Assembly: GCA_964425195.1 (NCBI GenBank)
Contig: CAYRLG010000022.1
Span: 8,194 to 72,193, forward strand
DNA length: 64,000 bases
Source of the DNA: Desulfamplus sp964425195
GTDB taxonomy: Bacteria; Desulfobacterota; Desulfobacteria; Desulfobacterales; Desulfobacteraceae
Reading direction: 5' to 3'
Shown: piece after piece, positions 53,110 to 62,952 of the stretch
How the letters are laid out: each line of letters starts with the position of its first letter
Numbering within the stretch: the first letter of the stretch is position 1
Notes under the pieces: model-generated
What the model was told of the DNA's origin: nothing
The model's input: only the letters and a program-made list of their open reading frames with translations
Database searches by the model: none
Translations under genes and position numbers: made by a program

Positions 53110-54411
53110 TTACAAGCGTGCGTCTCTATATCTTCTAACAAAAGATAGAGCAGTTTCTCTTGCCCATTTATCAGCAGCAATAACATCATCAAGAGTGTAA
53201 TTACCAATATTTTTATGTAAGTGCATAGTTTTTTCAATAACTTTGAATATAGATTTAAAATCGATCTGATGGTTTAAAAAAGCGTTTACTGCAATCTCAT
53301 TAGCAGCATTCATAACTGCTGGAAGAGTTCCGCCCTCTCTGCACGCCTCAACTGCAAAATCAAGCGATGGAAATTTTTCTCTATCAGGCTTTTCAAACAC
53401 AAGGCTGCCTAAAGATGCAAAATCTGGAAAATCAAGTTTTAGATCAAGCCGTTCTGGGTATGATAGAGCGTAGGATATTGCAGCCTTCATATCAGGTACA
53501 CCTAACTGTGCCAAAATTGACCCATCGTTAAAACCAACCATTGAGTGGACAATGCTTTGAGGATGCACTAAAACCTCAATATCAGAAACAGATACATTAA
53601 AAAGCCTTACTGCCTCAACAATTTCAAGAGCCTTGTTCATCAAGGTTGCAGAATCAATCGTAATTTTGCTGCCCATGTTCCATGTCGGGTGGCTTAACGC
53701 ATCCTCTGGCTTTATATTTTGAAACTGCTCTAATGGAGTGTTTCTAAATGGTCCTCCTGATGCTGTAAGAAAAATCTTTTTAATATAATTATTTCTCACC
53801 GTTCCGACACCGTTATCTATATCTATCCCTTCTTTATAGGTCTTACTACAACCAAAAGTATGCTCGTTTATCTTTCCGCCAAGACACTGGAAAATTGCAC
53901 TGTGTTCGCTGTCAACAGGATAGATATTTACGCATTTTTCTGCTGCCCGCGACATCATAAGCTCGCCAGCCATTACTAATGTCTCTTTATTGGCAAGTGC
54001 AATCTGTTTGCCTGCATCTATAGCCCTAAGAGCCGGCATAAGTCCAGCAGCTCCCACCATTGCAAGAAGAACTGTATCGCTGTTTTTATATGAGGCAGCT
54101 AAACTATATCCATCATCTCCAAAGTAAATATCTGTTGTAACTTTTTTTTGTAAGATATCGCTTTTTAAAATAGATTTTAACTGATTTGACCGCTCGCTGT
54201 TTAGGACAACTGCAATCTCAGGATTAAATGTTCTTATCTGCTCTGCAAGAATATTTACACTGTTTGCAGCAGCAAGAGCAATAACTTGAAACTTATCAGG
54301 GTGCATTGCAATAACTTCGAGGGCATTTCTACCAATTGAGCCAGTGGAGCCGAGAATAGAGATTTTTTTTATAGTTGAACAAGGAGTACTATTTTTTTTC
54401 ATAAATTTCAT
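53110..54411 (-). CDS. dxr: 1-deoxy-D-xylulose 5-phosphate reductoisomerase
   Basis: The second step of the MEP isoprenoid pathway. NADPH-binding GSTGSIGRNALEV lies near the N terminus; metal/substrate residues are in PVDSEHSAIFQCL, LTASGGPFRN and HPTWNMGSKITIDSATLMNK. At 433 residues it is about 40 longer than typical, mainly from a polar insertion at about 180-208 (TFGCSKTYKEGIDIDNGV) placed between the catalytic loop and the LTASGGPF strand. It sits between cdsA and rseP. Confidence 0.96.
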   Translation of the reverse strand: MKFMKKNSTPCSTIKKISILGSTGSIGRNALEVIAMHPDKFQVIALAAANSVNILAEQIRTFNPEIAVVLNSERSNQLKSILKSDILQKKVTTDIYFGDDGYSLAASYKNSDTVLLAMVGAAGLMPALRAIDAGKQIALANKETLVMAGELMMSRAAEKCVNIYPVDSEHSAIFQCLGGKINEHTFGCSKTYKEGIDIDNGVGTVRNNYIKKIFLTASGGPFRNTPLEQFQNIKPEDALSHPTWNMGSKITIDSATLMNKALEIVEAVRLFNVSVSDIEVLVHPQSIVHSMVGFNDGSILAQLGVPDMKAAISYALSYPERLDLKLDFPDFASLGSLVFEKPDREKFPSLDFAVEACREGGTLPAVMNAANEIAVNAFLNHQIDFKSIFKVIEKTMHLHKNIGNYTLDDVIAADKWARETALSFVRRYRDARL

Positions 54412-54454
54412 TTTAACATATTAAGACAGATGATAGATTCTACAATCTACTTTT

Positions 54455-55300
54455 TTATAGGATAAAAATCTTGAACAGATAAGCCACTGGTGCTGCAAAA
54501 ATAACCCCGTCAACTCTGTCAAGCACTCCACCATGTCCGGGGAGCAATGTGCCAGAATCTTTTATACCGCCAGAACGTTTTAATGCAGATTCAAAAAGAT
54601 CTCCAAGCTGTCCAAAAGCAGCTGTAACAATTGAGAATAGAATCGCCATTGGAAATGATACATTGTCAATGAAGATCAATGAATATATGAACCCTCCAAC
54701 AGCCGCAGCACCAAGTCCGCCTAAAGCTCCCTCTACTGTTTTTTTGGGGCTTACATGCTTTGCAAGTGGATTTTTACCAAAGTGAGAACCAACAAAATAA
54801 GCTCCAGTGTCACTTAATCCAATAATAATCCATAACCAGACAACAAAATGTGCGCCATTGGGGCTATTTCTAATTAGAATAAGAAACGAGAGAAAAAAAG
54901 GAATATAAATAATTCCCTGTATCTCAGATGCTGCACAGTCAAGAATTGATGACTCAGACTTAAATTTAAAGACTGTTAGAAGTGAAATTGCCATAACATT
55001 GAGCGTGAGAAGAAAAAGTAGCATCTCAAGCGAGCCTTTGTGGGCAGCGGCAATAATTGCAATAGATAAGGAATAAGCAATTAACTTCATCTCAAAAGAG
55101 AGGATATATTTTTGCGAACATTCATGGGATAGGGAGATATTATCAGATGATAATGAGGAGGTAACATTAAAATATTCAACCATACTTGCAAGAGAAATAA
55201 TTAACACAAGAAGGGTAAAGGCTACAGGGGTGCCTTTAAGTAGAATAAGAAGTAAAACAGGAATTAAAACTACTGCTGTAAACCATCGTTTGAGGAGCAT
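54455..55300 (-). CDS. cdsA: Phosphatidate cytidylyltransferase
   Basis: This integral membrane enzyme makes CDP-diacylglycerol from phosphatidate and CTP. The 281 residues contain about seven helices and the family signature near the C terminus, LKRSGGIKDSGTLLPGHGGV with its conserved acidic and basic residues, plus SPKKTVEGALGGL. An extra polar loop (SSLSSDNISLSHECSQKY) follows the second helix. It overlaps uppS by about 30 bases. Confidence 0.95.
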   Translation of the reverse strand: MLLKRWFTAVVLIPVLLLILLKGTPVAFTLLVLIISLASMVEYFNVTSSLSSDNISLSHECSQKYILSFEMKLIAYSLSIAIIAAAHKGSLEMLLFLLTLNVMAISLLTVFKFKSESSILDCAASEIQGIIYIPFFLSFLILIRNSPNGAHFVVWLWIIIGLSDTGAYFVGSHFGKNPLAKHVSPKKTVEGALGGLGAAAVGGFIYSLIFIDNVSFPMAILFSIVTAAFGQLGDLFESALKRSGGIKDSGTLLPGHGGVLDRVDGVIFAAPVAYLFKIFIL

Positions 55301-56121
55301 ACAACCTTTCCAAATCTACGGTCCCGTTTTTGGTACTCTTTGAGCATCTCAACGAACTCCTGCTCTGTAAAGTCGGGCCACAGTGTTTGAGTAAAAAAAA
55401 GTTCTGCATAAGCAGACTGCCAAAGTAGGAAATTACTAAGTCTCATCTCTCCGCTTGTCCGTATTATCATATCAGGGTCGGGCAGGTTGCTGGTATATAA
55501 ATGTTCTGCTATAATATCTTCCGTAATCTTTTCAGAAGATAATTTACCTTTTTTAATTTTTAGAGCTATTTTACGGACAGCATTGACAATCTCTTCCCTA
55601 CTCCCATAGCTCAAAGCAAGATTTAAGCACATCTTTCTGTTTTTTGCGGTGTGCGACATAGTTATATCAATCTCCTGTCGCACATCTAATGGAAGCCTTG
55701 CTTTCTGACCCGTGATTTTAAGGCAAATACCTTTGTTGTGTAAAGTGTCCCGCTCAGATACTATAAATTTTTTGAGTAATCCCATCAATGCAGCTACTTC
55801 TGCTTTTGGTCTTGACCAGTTTTCCGTAGAAAAGGCATAAAGGGTAAGTACGTCAATTTCAAATTCCCGACATATCGTTACAATAGAACGGACGGTTTCA
55901 GAACCTTTCTCATGTCCGACTACTCTGTTCATCAACCGCTTTTTTGCCCATCTGCCATTTCCGTCCATAATAATTGCTACATGACGGGGCAGCTTAGATG
56001 GCTCAATGCCATACTGCTGGCATTTATCAACCTTATTAATAACTTGAGAGTTATAATTAGCTTGACTATTCAAATTATCTATAGATGTAACAATACTACA
56101 ATTGTGCTTATCAAACTTCAA
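55270..56121 (-). CDS. uppS: Isoprenyl (undecaprenyl) diphosphate synthase
   Basis: A cis-prenyltransferase making the C55 carrier lipid for peptidoglycan and LPS. The conserved IIMDGNGRWAKKR and the later GGSREE-type block SYGSREEIVNAVRKIA are visible. The start is unclear: the frame opens at a TTG (56157) and another TTG lies at 56121, just before the frr stop; both give 45-60 polar residues before the conserved core. I chose 56121. It lies between frr and cdsA, the usual order. Confidence 0.93.
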   Translation of the reverse strand: MKFDKHNCSIVTSIDNLNSQANYNSQVINKVDKCQQYGIEPSKLPRHVAIIMDGNGRWAKKRLMNRVVGHEKGSETVRSIVTICREFEIDVLTLYAFSTENWSRPKAEVAALMGLLKKFIVSERDTLHNKGICLKITGQKARLPLDVRQEIDITMSHTAKNRKMCLNLALSYGSREEIVNAVRKIALKIKKGKLSSEKITEDIIAEHLYTSNLPDPDMIIRTSGEMRLSNFLLWQSAYAELFFTQTLWPDFTEQEFVEMLKEYQKRDRRFGKVVCSSNDGLQQ

Positions 56122-56668
56122 GAATCTCTTTCTCTTTGCTTGTATAAATTTTATCAATTTTTGAGATATACTGATCCGTCATCTCTTGAATCTGCTTTTG
56201 TCCTTTAAAATTTTCATCTTCTGAAATGTCACCATCTTTTTGAAGAGACTTTAAAGTATCGTTTGCATCACGTCGGATATTTCTAACAGCAATCTTGCAG
56301 TCTTCACAAGTTTGATGTGCATTTTTGGCAATCTCTTTTCTTCTCTCTTCAGTAAGCGGAGGAATGGATATTCTGACAATTTTTCCATCACTTGATGGTG
56401 TCAACCCAAGATTTGCCTTTAAAATACCCTTTTCAACCTCTTTTATAGCACTCACATCCCAAGGCTGAACAGTAATAAGCCTGCTTTCTGGAACAGCAAT
56501 AGATGCCATCTGGCTCAATGGAGTTAATGTGCCATAGTAATCAACTTTTACACCGTCAAGCAGAGATACAGATGCTCTGCCAGTACGAACTCGAGTCATC
56601 TCCTTTTCAAGATTTTTGACAGATTTATCCATTTTGTCTTTAGCTTCCTGAAAAACTTCTTTTATCAT
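56111..56668 (-). CDS. frr: Ribosome recycling factor
   Basis: A 185-residue tRNA-shaped protein that splits post-termination ribosomes with EF-G. The core helix KNLEKEMTRVRTGRASVSLL, the domain II region YYGTLTPLSQMASIAVPESR and the C-terminal helix MTDQYISKIDKIYTSKEKEI are typical. It lies 11 bases after pyrH and overlaps the uppS reading frame at its end. Confidence 0.97.
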   Translation of the reverse strand: MIKEVFQEAKDKMDKSVKNLEKEMTRVRTGRASVSLLDGVKVDYYGTLTPLSQMASIAVPESRLITVQPWDVSAIKEVEKGILKANLGLTPSSDGKIVRISIPPLTEERRKEIAKNAHQTCEDCKIAVRNIRRDANDTLKSLQKDGDISEDENFKGQKQIQEMTDQYISKIDKIYTSKEKEILEV

Positions 56669-56679
56669 AAACTGCTCTC

Positions 56680-57453
56680 CTAATCGTTGTATATTCTGGT
56701 TCCAATATCTTTACCACAAAGAGCTGACATAATATTACCCTTTTGATTAAGTTCAAATATCTGTAACGGAAGATTGTTATCCATAGCAAGAGATATGGCA
56801 GTCATATCCATTACATGAAGTTGCTGTTCAAGAACCTTCATATATGAAATTCTTTTTATGAAAACTGCATCACTATTAGTAACAGGGTCTTTATCATAGA
56901 CACCATTAACCTTTGTGGCTTTGAACAGAATCTGTGAATTCATCTCCTTAGCTCTTAATACTGCTGCTGTATCTGTTGTAAAATAGGGGTTACCAGTACC
57001 TGCTGCAAATATAACAACTCTCCCCTTTTCAAGATGGCGTATAGCCCGTCTTCGGATAAATGGTTCAGCCACCTTGTTCATACCAATAGCAGATTGAACA
57101 CGCGTTGGAACTCCATGTTTTTCAAGAGCATCAGAGAGGGCAAGAGAGTTGATAACGGTTGCTAACATACCCATGTGATCTGCTGAAGCTCTATCTATAC
57201 CAGCAGAGCTACCAGCCACACCTCTAAATATATTACCACCACCGACAACCATGGAGATCTGTACTCCAAGAGCATGAACCTGAGCTATCTCTTCTGCAAC
57301 ATAATTTATCATCTCCGGCTTTATGCCAAACTTTTGATCTCCCATGAGAGCCTCCCCACTAAGCTTAATAAGAACTCTCTCAAATTCAGGTCTTACCATC
57401 ACAGATTCAGATATATTTTTTATAGGATCACTCTTAAATTGTTCGATCTCCAT
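56680..57453 (-). CDS. pyrH: UMP kinase
   Basis: A bacterial-type UMP kinase of the amino-acid-kinase fold, feeding pyrimidine nucleotide synthesis. VLIKLSGEALMGDQKFG, VVGGGNIFRGVAG and FAAGTGNPYFTTDTAA are diagnostic. The in-frame ATG at 57462 abuts the AAGGAG ribosome site, leaving no spacing, so I prefer the ATG at 57453, nine bases after it (about 257 residues). It sits between tsf and frr. Confidence 0.97.
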   Translation of the reverse strand: MEIEQFKSDPIKNISESVMVRPEFERVLIKLSGEALMGDQKFGIKPEMINYVAEEIAQVHALGVQISMVVGGGNIFRGVAGSSAGIDRASADHMGMLATVINSLALSDALEKHGVPTRVQSAIGMNKVAEPFIRRRAIRHLEKGRVVIFAAGTGNPYFTTDTAAVLRAKEMNSQILFKATKVNGVYDKDPVTNSDAVFIKRISYMKVLEQQLHVMDMTAISLAMDNNLPLQIFELNQKGNIMSALCGKDIGTRIYND

Positions 57454-57473
57454 TGATGTCATCTCCTTAAATA

Positions 57474-58070
57474 TTACTCGCCTACCTGGAATCTTACAAA
57501 TCTCTTTACAGTGATATTTTCACCAATCTTTCCAATAGCTTCCGTTGTCATTTCACCAACTGTCTTTTTAGGGTCTTTAATGTATTGTTGGCTCATAAGG
57601 CAGGAATCTTTATAAAATTTCTGAATTTGACCTTCAACAATCTTGTCAACCATATTTTCAGGTTTTCCTTGCTCAAGACACTGTGCTCTATAGATCTCTC
57701 TCTCTCTATCAATAACAGATTGTGGAATATCTTCTGGGTTAAGCCCTCTTGGGTTGGCTGCCGCAATGTGCATTGCTACATTTTTAGCAAATTCTTGAAA
57801 ATCTGCTGTTTTTGCAACAAAATCAGATTCACAGTTCACCTCAACCATAACACCAAGTTTAGAACCTGCATGTATATATGAGTAGATAATACCTTCTGAA
57901 GTTGCCCTCCCCGCCCTTTTCTGTGCTTTAGCAAGACCTTTTTTCCTCAGATAATCCAATGCTTTTTCAAGATCACCGTTTGTCTCTGCTAATGCCCGTT
58001 TGCAGTCCATCATACCAGAACCGGTCTGCTCTCTAAGCTCTTTTACCATTGCTGCTGTAATCTCAGCCAT
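57474..58070 (-). CDS. tsf: Elongation factor Ts (short form)
   Basis: The guanine-nucleotide exchange factor of EF-Tu. The N-terminal UBA-like domain and the exchange motif (ELREQTGSGMMDCKRALAET, with the conserved Thr-Gly region) are followed by a single core subdomain (VEVNCESDFVAKTADF). At 198 residues it is the short type, about two-thirds of the E. coli length, known from several deltaproteobacteria and Thermus. It lies 45 bases after rpsB. Confidence 0.97.
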   Translation of the reverse strand: MAEITAAMVKELREQTGSGMMDCKRALAETNGDLEKALDYLRKKGLAKAQKRAGRATSEGIIYSYIHAGSKLGVMVEVNCESDFVAKTADFQEFAKNVAMHIAAANPRGLNPEDIPQSVIDREREIYRAQCLEQGKPENMVDKIVEGQIQKFYKDSCLMSQQYIKDPKKTVGEMTTEAIGKIGENITVKRFVRFQVGE

Positions 58071-58114
58071 TTTACATCTCTCCTTAAAAATATATTCTAA
58101 AGCCAGAATATGGT

Positions 58115-58954
58115 CTATCTTCCGGCTGTTCTTCTTCTAATTTTTTCAACTACTGGACCGTCAGAACCATCTGCAATCAACATTCTTTCTGCTCCATCAT
58201 CATCGTAGTCAGGTTTTACATCTTCTTCCTCAAAATCATTTTTATCTGATCCGGCCTGACGTTTCTCTTCATATCTCTCCCTGCCTTCAATATAGGCATC
58301 AGCGATTTTTGATGTGAAGAGACGAATGGAACGAATAGCATCATCATTACCCGGAATCACATAGTCAATATCGTCAGGATCACAGTTGGTATCGACAACC
58401 GCAACAATTGGAATTCCAAGACGCTTACCTTCACTGACGGCAATAGCTTCATTTTTAGGATCAATAATGAAAATTGCCCCGGGAAGATTCTTCATTTTAC
58501 TAATACCGCCAATATCAGACTCAAGCTTTTCCTTCTCCTTGAGCATCTGTGACCTTTCTTTCTTTGGATAATCCTCAATTGTTCCATCAGATTCAATAGT
58601 ATTTAGATAGTCAAATCTGCTGATATTCTTTTTTATAGTCTGAAAGTTTGTTAACATTCCACCAAGCCATCTATTTTGAACATAAAAGGTATTAGCGCGA
58701 TTTGCCTCTTCATAAATTGACTCTCTTGCCTGTTTTTTTGTTCCCACAAAAAGAACAGTTTTACCCTGTGCAGCAACATCAACAATAAAGTCATAAGCGT
58801 CTCTAAACATTTTTACTGTCTGCTGAAGGTCAACAATATAAATACCATTTCTTGCCCCAAAAATATACTTTTTCATTTTGGGATTCCAACGTCTGGTCTG
58901 ATGACCAAAATGTACTCCTGCCTCAAGGAGTTGTCTCATTGATACGTATGCCAT
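58115..58954 (-). CDS. rpsB: Ribosomal protein uS2
   Basis: A small-subunit protein of 279 residues. LLEAGVHFGHQTRRWNPKMK, WLGGMLTNFQTI and PGAIFIIDPKNEAIAV are canonical. The last 50 residues form a highly acidic tail (EEEDVKPDYDDDGAE) followed by a basic end, longer than in E. coli. It heads rpsB-tsf-pyrH-frr-uppS-cdsA-dxr-rseP. The 220 bases upstream must carry the promoter; a TTGAAA is present but its -10 is weak. Confidence 0.98.
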   Translation of the reverse strand: MAYVSMRQLLEAGVHFGHQTRRWNPKMKKYIFGARNGIYIVDLQQTVKMFRDAYDFIVDVAAQGKTVLFVGTKKQARESIYEEANRANTFYVQNRWLGGMLTNFQTIKKNISRFDYLNTIESDGTIEDYPKKERSQMLKEKEKLESDIGGISKMKNLPGAIFIIDPKNEAIAVSEGKRLGIPIVAVVDTNCDPDDIDYVIPGNDDAIRSIRLFTSKIADAYIEGRERYEEKRQAGSDKNDFEEEDVKPDYDDDGAERMLIADGSDGPVVEKIRRRTAGR

Positions 58955-59178
58955 TTTTTCTCCATAAATAATTAATCAAAGGTTTAACCGCCACTCCCGT
59001 CTTCTTTAATATCCACCATTTTGAACTATTTTAATTCATAAACAGGCACCTTGTATTAAATCAGAGAGTGTGAGAGATGACTTAAAGATGTCACCATAAA
59101 CAAAAAATCTTATGAGATTTATCAAATCTTGTATTTATTTTCAATAACTTTTATTTTCTTCTCTACTGTAAAAAAACA

Positions 59179-60144
59179 TCATCTCTTTTTTAAATGAACT
59201 ACACGATTATGTCCTGCATAATCTTTCATAAATGTAGCCTCTTCATACTTTGAAATGAGGGCAACCTCATGCTCAACTCTCTGCCATTGATCAAAACCTA
59301 TCTCCATAAGTAAAACTCCACCTGATAAAAGATAGTTCGGAGTTGACAGCATAATCTCTCTTAGACACGAAAGTCCATCTTGCCCACCATCTAATGCAAG
59401 ACGAGGTTCATAATCTTTGACCTCCTCCTGAAGAGTATCAATATCACCAGTTGGGATATAGGGTGGATTTGAAATAATTAAATCAAACTTTGTGCCACAT
59501 TTTATAGGAGAAAACCATGAGCCAACAAGAAACGAAAGGTTAGGCAAATATAGTTTTTCCCTATAAACACTTAAATCGTTCATAGAGACATCTAAAGAGG
59601 GAGGGGCAAGAGAAGAAGCCTCGTTAACGCTGTTTTGTTTTGCAACAATAGCAGCCCTTAGAGATATATCAGTTGCAAAAAAATAGATATCAGGGTTCGC
59701 TTTTGCAAGAGAGATAGCAATTGCACCTGAACCAGTACCAAGCTCCAGCACCTTAAAATTATTTTCTTTTTTCTTTTTTCTCTTCTGCTCAATCTCTACA
59801 AGTGAAGCCTCTACAAGTATCTCTGTGTCTGGTCTTGGAATAAGCACCTCAGAATTTACAGTAAATTGAGACTCCCAAAATCCTTTGATTCCAGTAATAT
59901 ATTCAACAGGCTCTCTTCTAACCCTTCGCTTAATAAAGGATTTGTATGTTGAAAGTTCACCTTTATTTAAAGGGCGATCAAATTGAAGATAGAGATCTAT
60001 CCTACGGATATTTAATGCGTGACAAAGAAGAATTTCAGCAGTCAGCCTTGGGCTATCAATATTATAAGAGCTAAAATATCCCTCTGTCCATAATAGCAGC
60101 TTTAGGATTGTCCATGTCTCTTTTAAAATTTTGTCTGACGGCAT
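59179..60144 (-). CDS. prmC: Release factor glutamine methyltransferase
   Basis: This enzyme methylates the GGQ glutamine of release factors RF1 and RF2. SAM motif I is VLELGTGSGAIAISLA (about 132-147) and the catalytic motif is ISNPPYIPTGD. IKGFWESQFTVNSEVLIPRP is the family N-terminal block. At 321 residues it is about 40 longer than E. coli PrmC, with a polar insertion at about 173-200 (EASSLAPPSLDVSMND). It follows prfA, its substrate gene. Confidence 0.95.
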   Translation of the reverse strand: MPSDKILKETWTILKLLLWTEGYFSSYNIDSPRLTAEILLCHALNIRRIDLYLQFDRPLNKGELSTYKSFIKRRVRREPVEYITGIKGFWESQFTVNSEVLIPRPDTEILVEASLVEIEQKRKKKKENNFKVLELGTGSGAIAISLAKANPDIYFFATDISLRAAIVAKQNSVNEASSLAPPSLDVSMNDLSVYREKLYLPNLSFLVGSWFSPIKCGTKFDLIISNPPYIPTGDIDTLQEEVKDYEPRLALDGGQDGLSCLREIMLSTPNYLLSGGVLLMEIGFDQWQRVEHEVALISKYEEATFMKDYAGHNRVVHLKKR

Positions 60145-60181
60145 ATAATATAGTCTATAAATTTAATTTTACCCACTGTGA

Positions 60182-61246
60182 TTATTGAGCCTCTTTAAGT
60201 GCTAACGCCTGATAATAGGTTCTAAGCTCGTCAACAATCTCTTGAATATCACCAGAGATGATACTCTCAAGCCGGTAGAGTGTCAGACCAATACGGTGAT
60301 CAGTTACTCTTCCTTGTGGGAAATTGTATGTGCGGATACGTCCACTTCTATCACCAGATCCAACTTGATCTTTGCGTTGAGCGGCTCTTTTCTCTTCACT
60401 CTCCCGAACCATAGCATCAAGAATACGAGCTTTTAGAACTTTTATAGCCTGTATTTTATTTTTGATTTGAGATTTCTGATCCTGACATGTTGCAATGATG
60501 CCCGTTGGAAGGTGAGTAACTCTGACTGCAGAATCAGTTGTGTTTACAGATTGTCCTCCAGGACCTGAAGAGCGAAATACATCGATCTTTAAATCAGCGG
60601 GATTTAGCTCAAGCTCAACATCTTCTGCCTCTGGAAGTACTGCCACTGTAACGGCTGATGTGTGAACCCTGCCTTGAGCCTCTGTTTCTGGGACTCTTTG
60701 CACTCGGTGTATGCCACTTTCATATTTAAAACTACTAAAAACACCTTTTCCTCTAATCATGGAGACCACCTCTTTAAAACCTCCAGTAGAGGATTCACTG
60801 CTCTCAATAATTTCAACACCCCAACCCTTTGACTCTGCATATCTTGAGTACATTCTAAATAGATCAGCCGCAAAAAGCCCAGCCTCTTCACCGCCTGTTC
60901 CAGCTCTAATCTCAAGAATTACATTTTTCTCATCTCGTGGATCTTTGGGCATTAAAAGAAATTGTAGCTCAGATTCTAATTTAAGCTGTTTCTCCTCAAG
61001 TGAACCCAACTCTTCATTTGCCATATCTCTGATATCAGGATCAGGGTCTTTTAACAACTCTTTTGAGCCCGAAATTTCAAGCAAAATAGATTTATACTCT
61101 CTAAATGCTGTAACAAGCTTACTTAGCTCTCCATGCTCTTTGAGGTATTTCTGATATTTAACTTGATCAGAAATAACAGCAGGGTCACCAAGAAGTTGTT
61201 CAAGTTTAATAAAACGCTCTTCAATGCCATGTAATTTATCTATCAT
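60182..61246 (-). CDS. prfA: Peptide chain release factor 1
   Basis: This factor ends translation at UAA and UAG. The catalytic GGQ is in RSSGPGGQSVNTTDSAV. The anticodon-like region with the RF1-type PxT motif lies in RVPETEAQGRVHTS; this reading (PET rather than the SPF of RF2) fits RF1. The 354 residues are normal. It lies between rpmE and prmC. Confidence 0.97.
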   Translation of the reverse strand: MIDKLHGIEERFIKLEQLLGDPAVISDQVKYQKYLKEHGELSKLVTAFREYKSILLEISGSKELLKDPDPDIRDMANEELGSLEEKQLKLESELQFLLMPKDPRDEKNVILEIRAGTGGEEAGLFAADLFRMYSRYAESKGWGVEIIESSESSTGGFKEVVSMIRGKGVFSSFKYESGIHRVQRVPETEAQGRVHTSAVTVAVLPEAEDVELELNPADLKIDVFRSSGPGGQSVNTTDSAVRVTHLPTGIIATCQDQKSQIKNKIQAIKVLKARILDAMVRESEEKRAAQRKDQVGSGDRSGRIRTYNFPQGRVTDHRIGLTLYRLESIISGDIQEIVDELRTYYQALALKEAQ

Positions 61247-61294
61247 GATTCAATGCCCTGTAATTGCCCTGTCATTTTAGCAGTTGACACAAAA

Positions 61295-61324
61295 AACAAA
61301 AGGGAAAAAGGTGCTTTTACACCT
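61295..61324 (-). terminator. Weak terminator after rpmE
   Basis: On the minus strand a 5-bp stem (AGGTG/CACCT, 61309-61324) with a six-base loop is followed by TTTTTCCCTTTTGTTTTTTG. The stem is short, so some read-through into prfA is likely. Confidence 0.4.
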
Positions 61325-61353
61325 GATTCCCCCTATGATTTAAAGTGTATTAT

Positions 61354-61578
61354 CTATTTTTTTAATTCAGCAGCCGCATTAAATGAAGCATATTTTTTTC
61401 TAAAACGATCAACTCTTCCTGCAGTGTCAACAAGTTTCTGCTTGCCTGTAAAAAAAGGATGACATTTAGAACATATCTCAACTTTAATATTCTCTTTTGT
61501 AGAACCAACTTCAAGTACACTACCGCAAGCACATGAAGCTGTTGTTACCTTGTAATCAGGATGTATATCTTTTTTCAT
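61354..61578 (-). CDS. rpmE: Ribosomal protein bL31
   Basis: A 74-residue large-subunit protein of the zinc-binding (C+) type. MKKDIHPDYKVTTASCACGS and EICSKCHPFFTGKQK show the four expected cysteines. A paralogue lacking zinc might replace it under zinc limitation, but none is in this window. It lies between rho and prfA, as in many bacteria. Confidence 0.98.
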   Translation of the reverse strand: MKKDIHPDYKVTTASCACGSVLEVGSTKENIKVEICSKCHPFFTGKQKLVDTAGRVDRFRKKYASFNAAAELKK

Positions 61579-61704
61579 ATCAACTAACTCCTTATTTTTC
61601 TAAATTTATTGCAAGAATATGGATTGATTAAAACTAACTATAAAAATTATTTAAATTAAAGTATCAGGATTATAAAAACCAAAAAGTTTAAAATATATAA
61701 CTCT

Positions 61705-62952
61705 CTATGAATTCATTGAATCAAGAAACTCTTTATTATCCTCTGTTCCCTGCATTTTTTCAAGTAAAAATGTCATACTATCAACAGTATTTAAACCAGA
61801 AAGAAGTTTTCTGAGTATCCATACACGATTTAAGGTCTGAGGATCAAGGAGTAACTCCTCTTTTCTGGTCCCAGATTTATTAATATTTATAGCGGGAAAA
61901 ATTCTTCTGTCAGCAAGTTTACGATCAAGCACAAGCTCCATGTTACCCGTCCCTTTAAACTCCTCAAAGATCACCTCATCCATACGACTTCCAGTATCAA
62001 CAAGGGCTGTTGCAATAATGGTTAAACTTCCCCCATCTTCAATATTTCTGGCAGCACCAAAGAAGCGTTTAGGTCTGTCAAGTGCATTTGAATCAACACC
62101 ACCTGAAAGAATTTTACCAGACGGAGGCATAACTGCATTATAAGCCCTTGCAAGGCGTGTTATGCTATCAAGAAGAATAACCACATCATTGCCCTGCTCT
62201 ACAATTCTTTTTGCTTTTTCAAGAACCATCTCTGCTACTTGAACATGTCTTTCAGATGGTTCATCAAAAGTTGAGCTTATTACTTCAGCCTTAACAGAAC
62301 GAGACATATCTGTAACCTCTTCAGGACGCTCATCTATCAGCAAAATCATTGGAATAATATTGTCATGGGCAGCAATCATGCTGTTGGCAATATTCTTTAA
62401 CAGCATTGTTTTTCCTGATCTTGGAGGTGAAACTATCAATCCTCGTTGCCCAAATCCAATAGGAGACATCAGATCAATAATACGCATAGAGTAGTTATCG
62501 GGTGATGACTCAAGGTTCATTTTACGGTCGGGATAAAGGGGGATAAGATTGTCAAAAAGGATAGTCTCAGCAGCAAGTTCAGGGTTATTGAAATTAACTG
62601 CTTCAACTTTTAGAAGAGCAAAGTATCTCTCAGAATCTTTTGGTTGTCTGACCAAACCAGAGATAGTATCACCTGTCTTAAGGTTAAATCTACGTATTTG
62701 TGAAGGAGATACATAAATATCATCTGGACCTGGAAGATAATTGTAATCAGGTGCTCTTAGAAACCCAAATCCATCAGGCAAAATCTCAAGGGTTCCTTCG
62801 CCATAAATCTGTCCGCTCTCTTCAATAGCTGCTTGAAGTATGGCAAAAATTAACTCCTGTTTCTTAACTCCACCAATGCCCTTAATTTTATATTTTTTAG
62901 CAAGCTCAGTAAGCTCACTAATCTTCATTCTTTGCAGCTTTTCAAGATTCAT
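61705..62952 (-). CDS. rho: Transcription termination factor Rho
   Basis: A hexameric RNA helicase that ends transcription. The N-terminal SAP-like helix (KISELTELAKKYKIKGIGG) precedes the cold-shock RNA-binding fold with GFGFLRAP. Walker A is PPRSGKTMLLKN, Walker B MILLIDERPEEV, and the R-loop region STFDEPSERHVQVAEM is conserved. At 415 residues it has no large insertion. It heads rho-rpmE-prfA-prmC. Confidence 0.98.
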   Translation of the reverse strand: MNLEKLQRMKISELTELAKKYKIKGIGGVKKQELIFAILQAAIEESGQIYGEGTLEILPDGFGFLRAPDYNYLPGPDDIYVSPSQIRRFNLKTGDTISGLVRQPKDSERYFALLKVEAVNFNNPELAAETILFDNLIPLYPDRKMNLESSPDNYSMRIIDLMSPIGFGQRGLIVSPPRSGKTMLLKNIANSMIAAHDNIIPMILLIDERPEEVTDMSRSVKAEVISSTFDEPSERHVQVAEMVLEKAKRIVEQGNDVVILLDSITRLARAYNAVMPPSGKILSGGVDSNALDRPKRFFGAARNIEDGGSLTIIATALVDTGSRMDEVIFEEFKGTGNMELVLDRKLADRRIFPAININKSGTRKEELLLDPQTLNRVWILRKLLSGLNTVDSMTFLLEKMQGTEDNKEFLDSMNS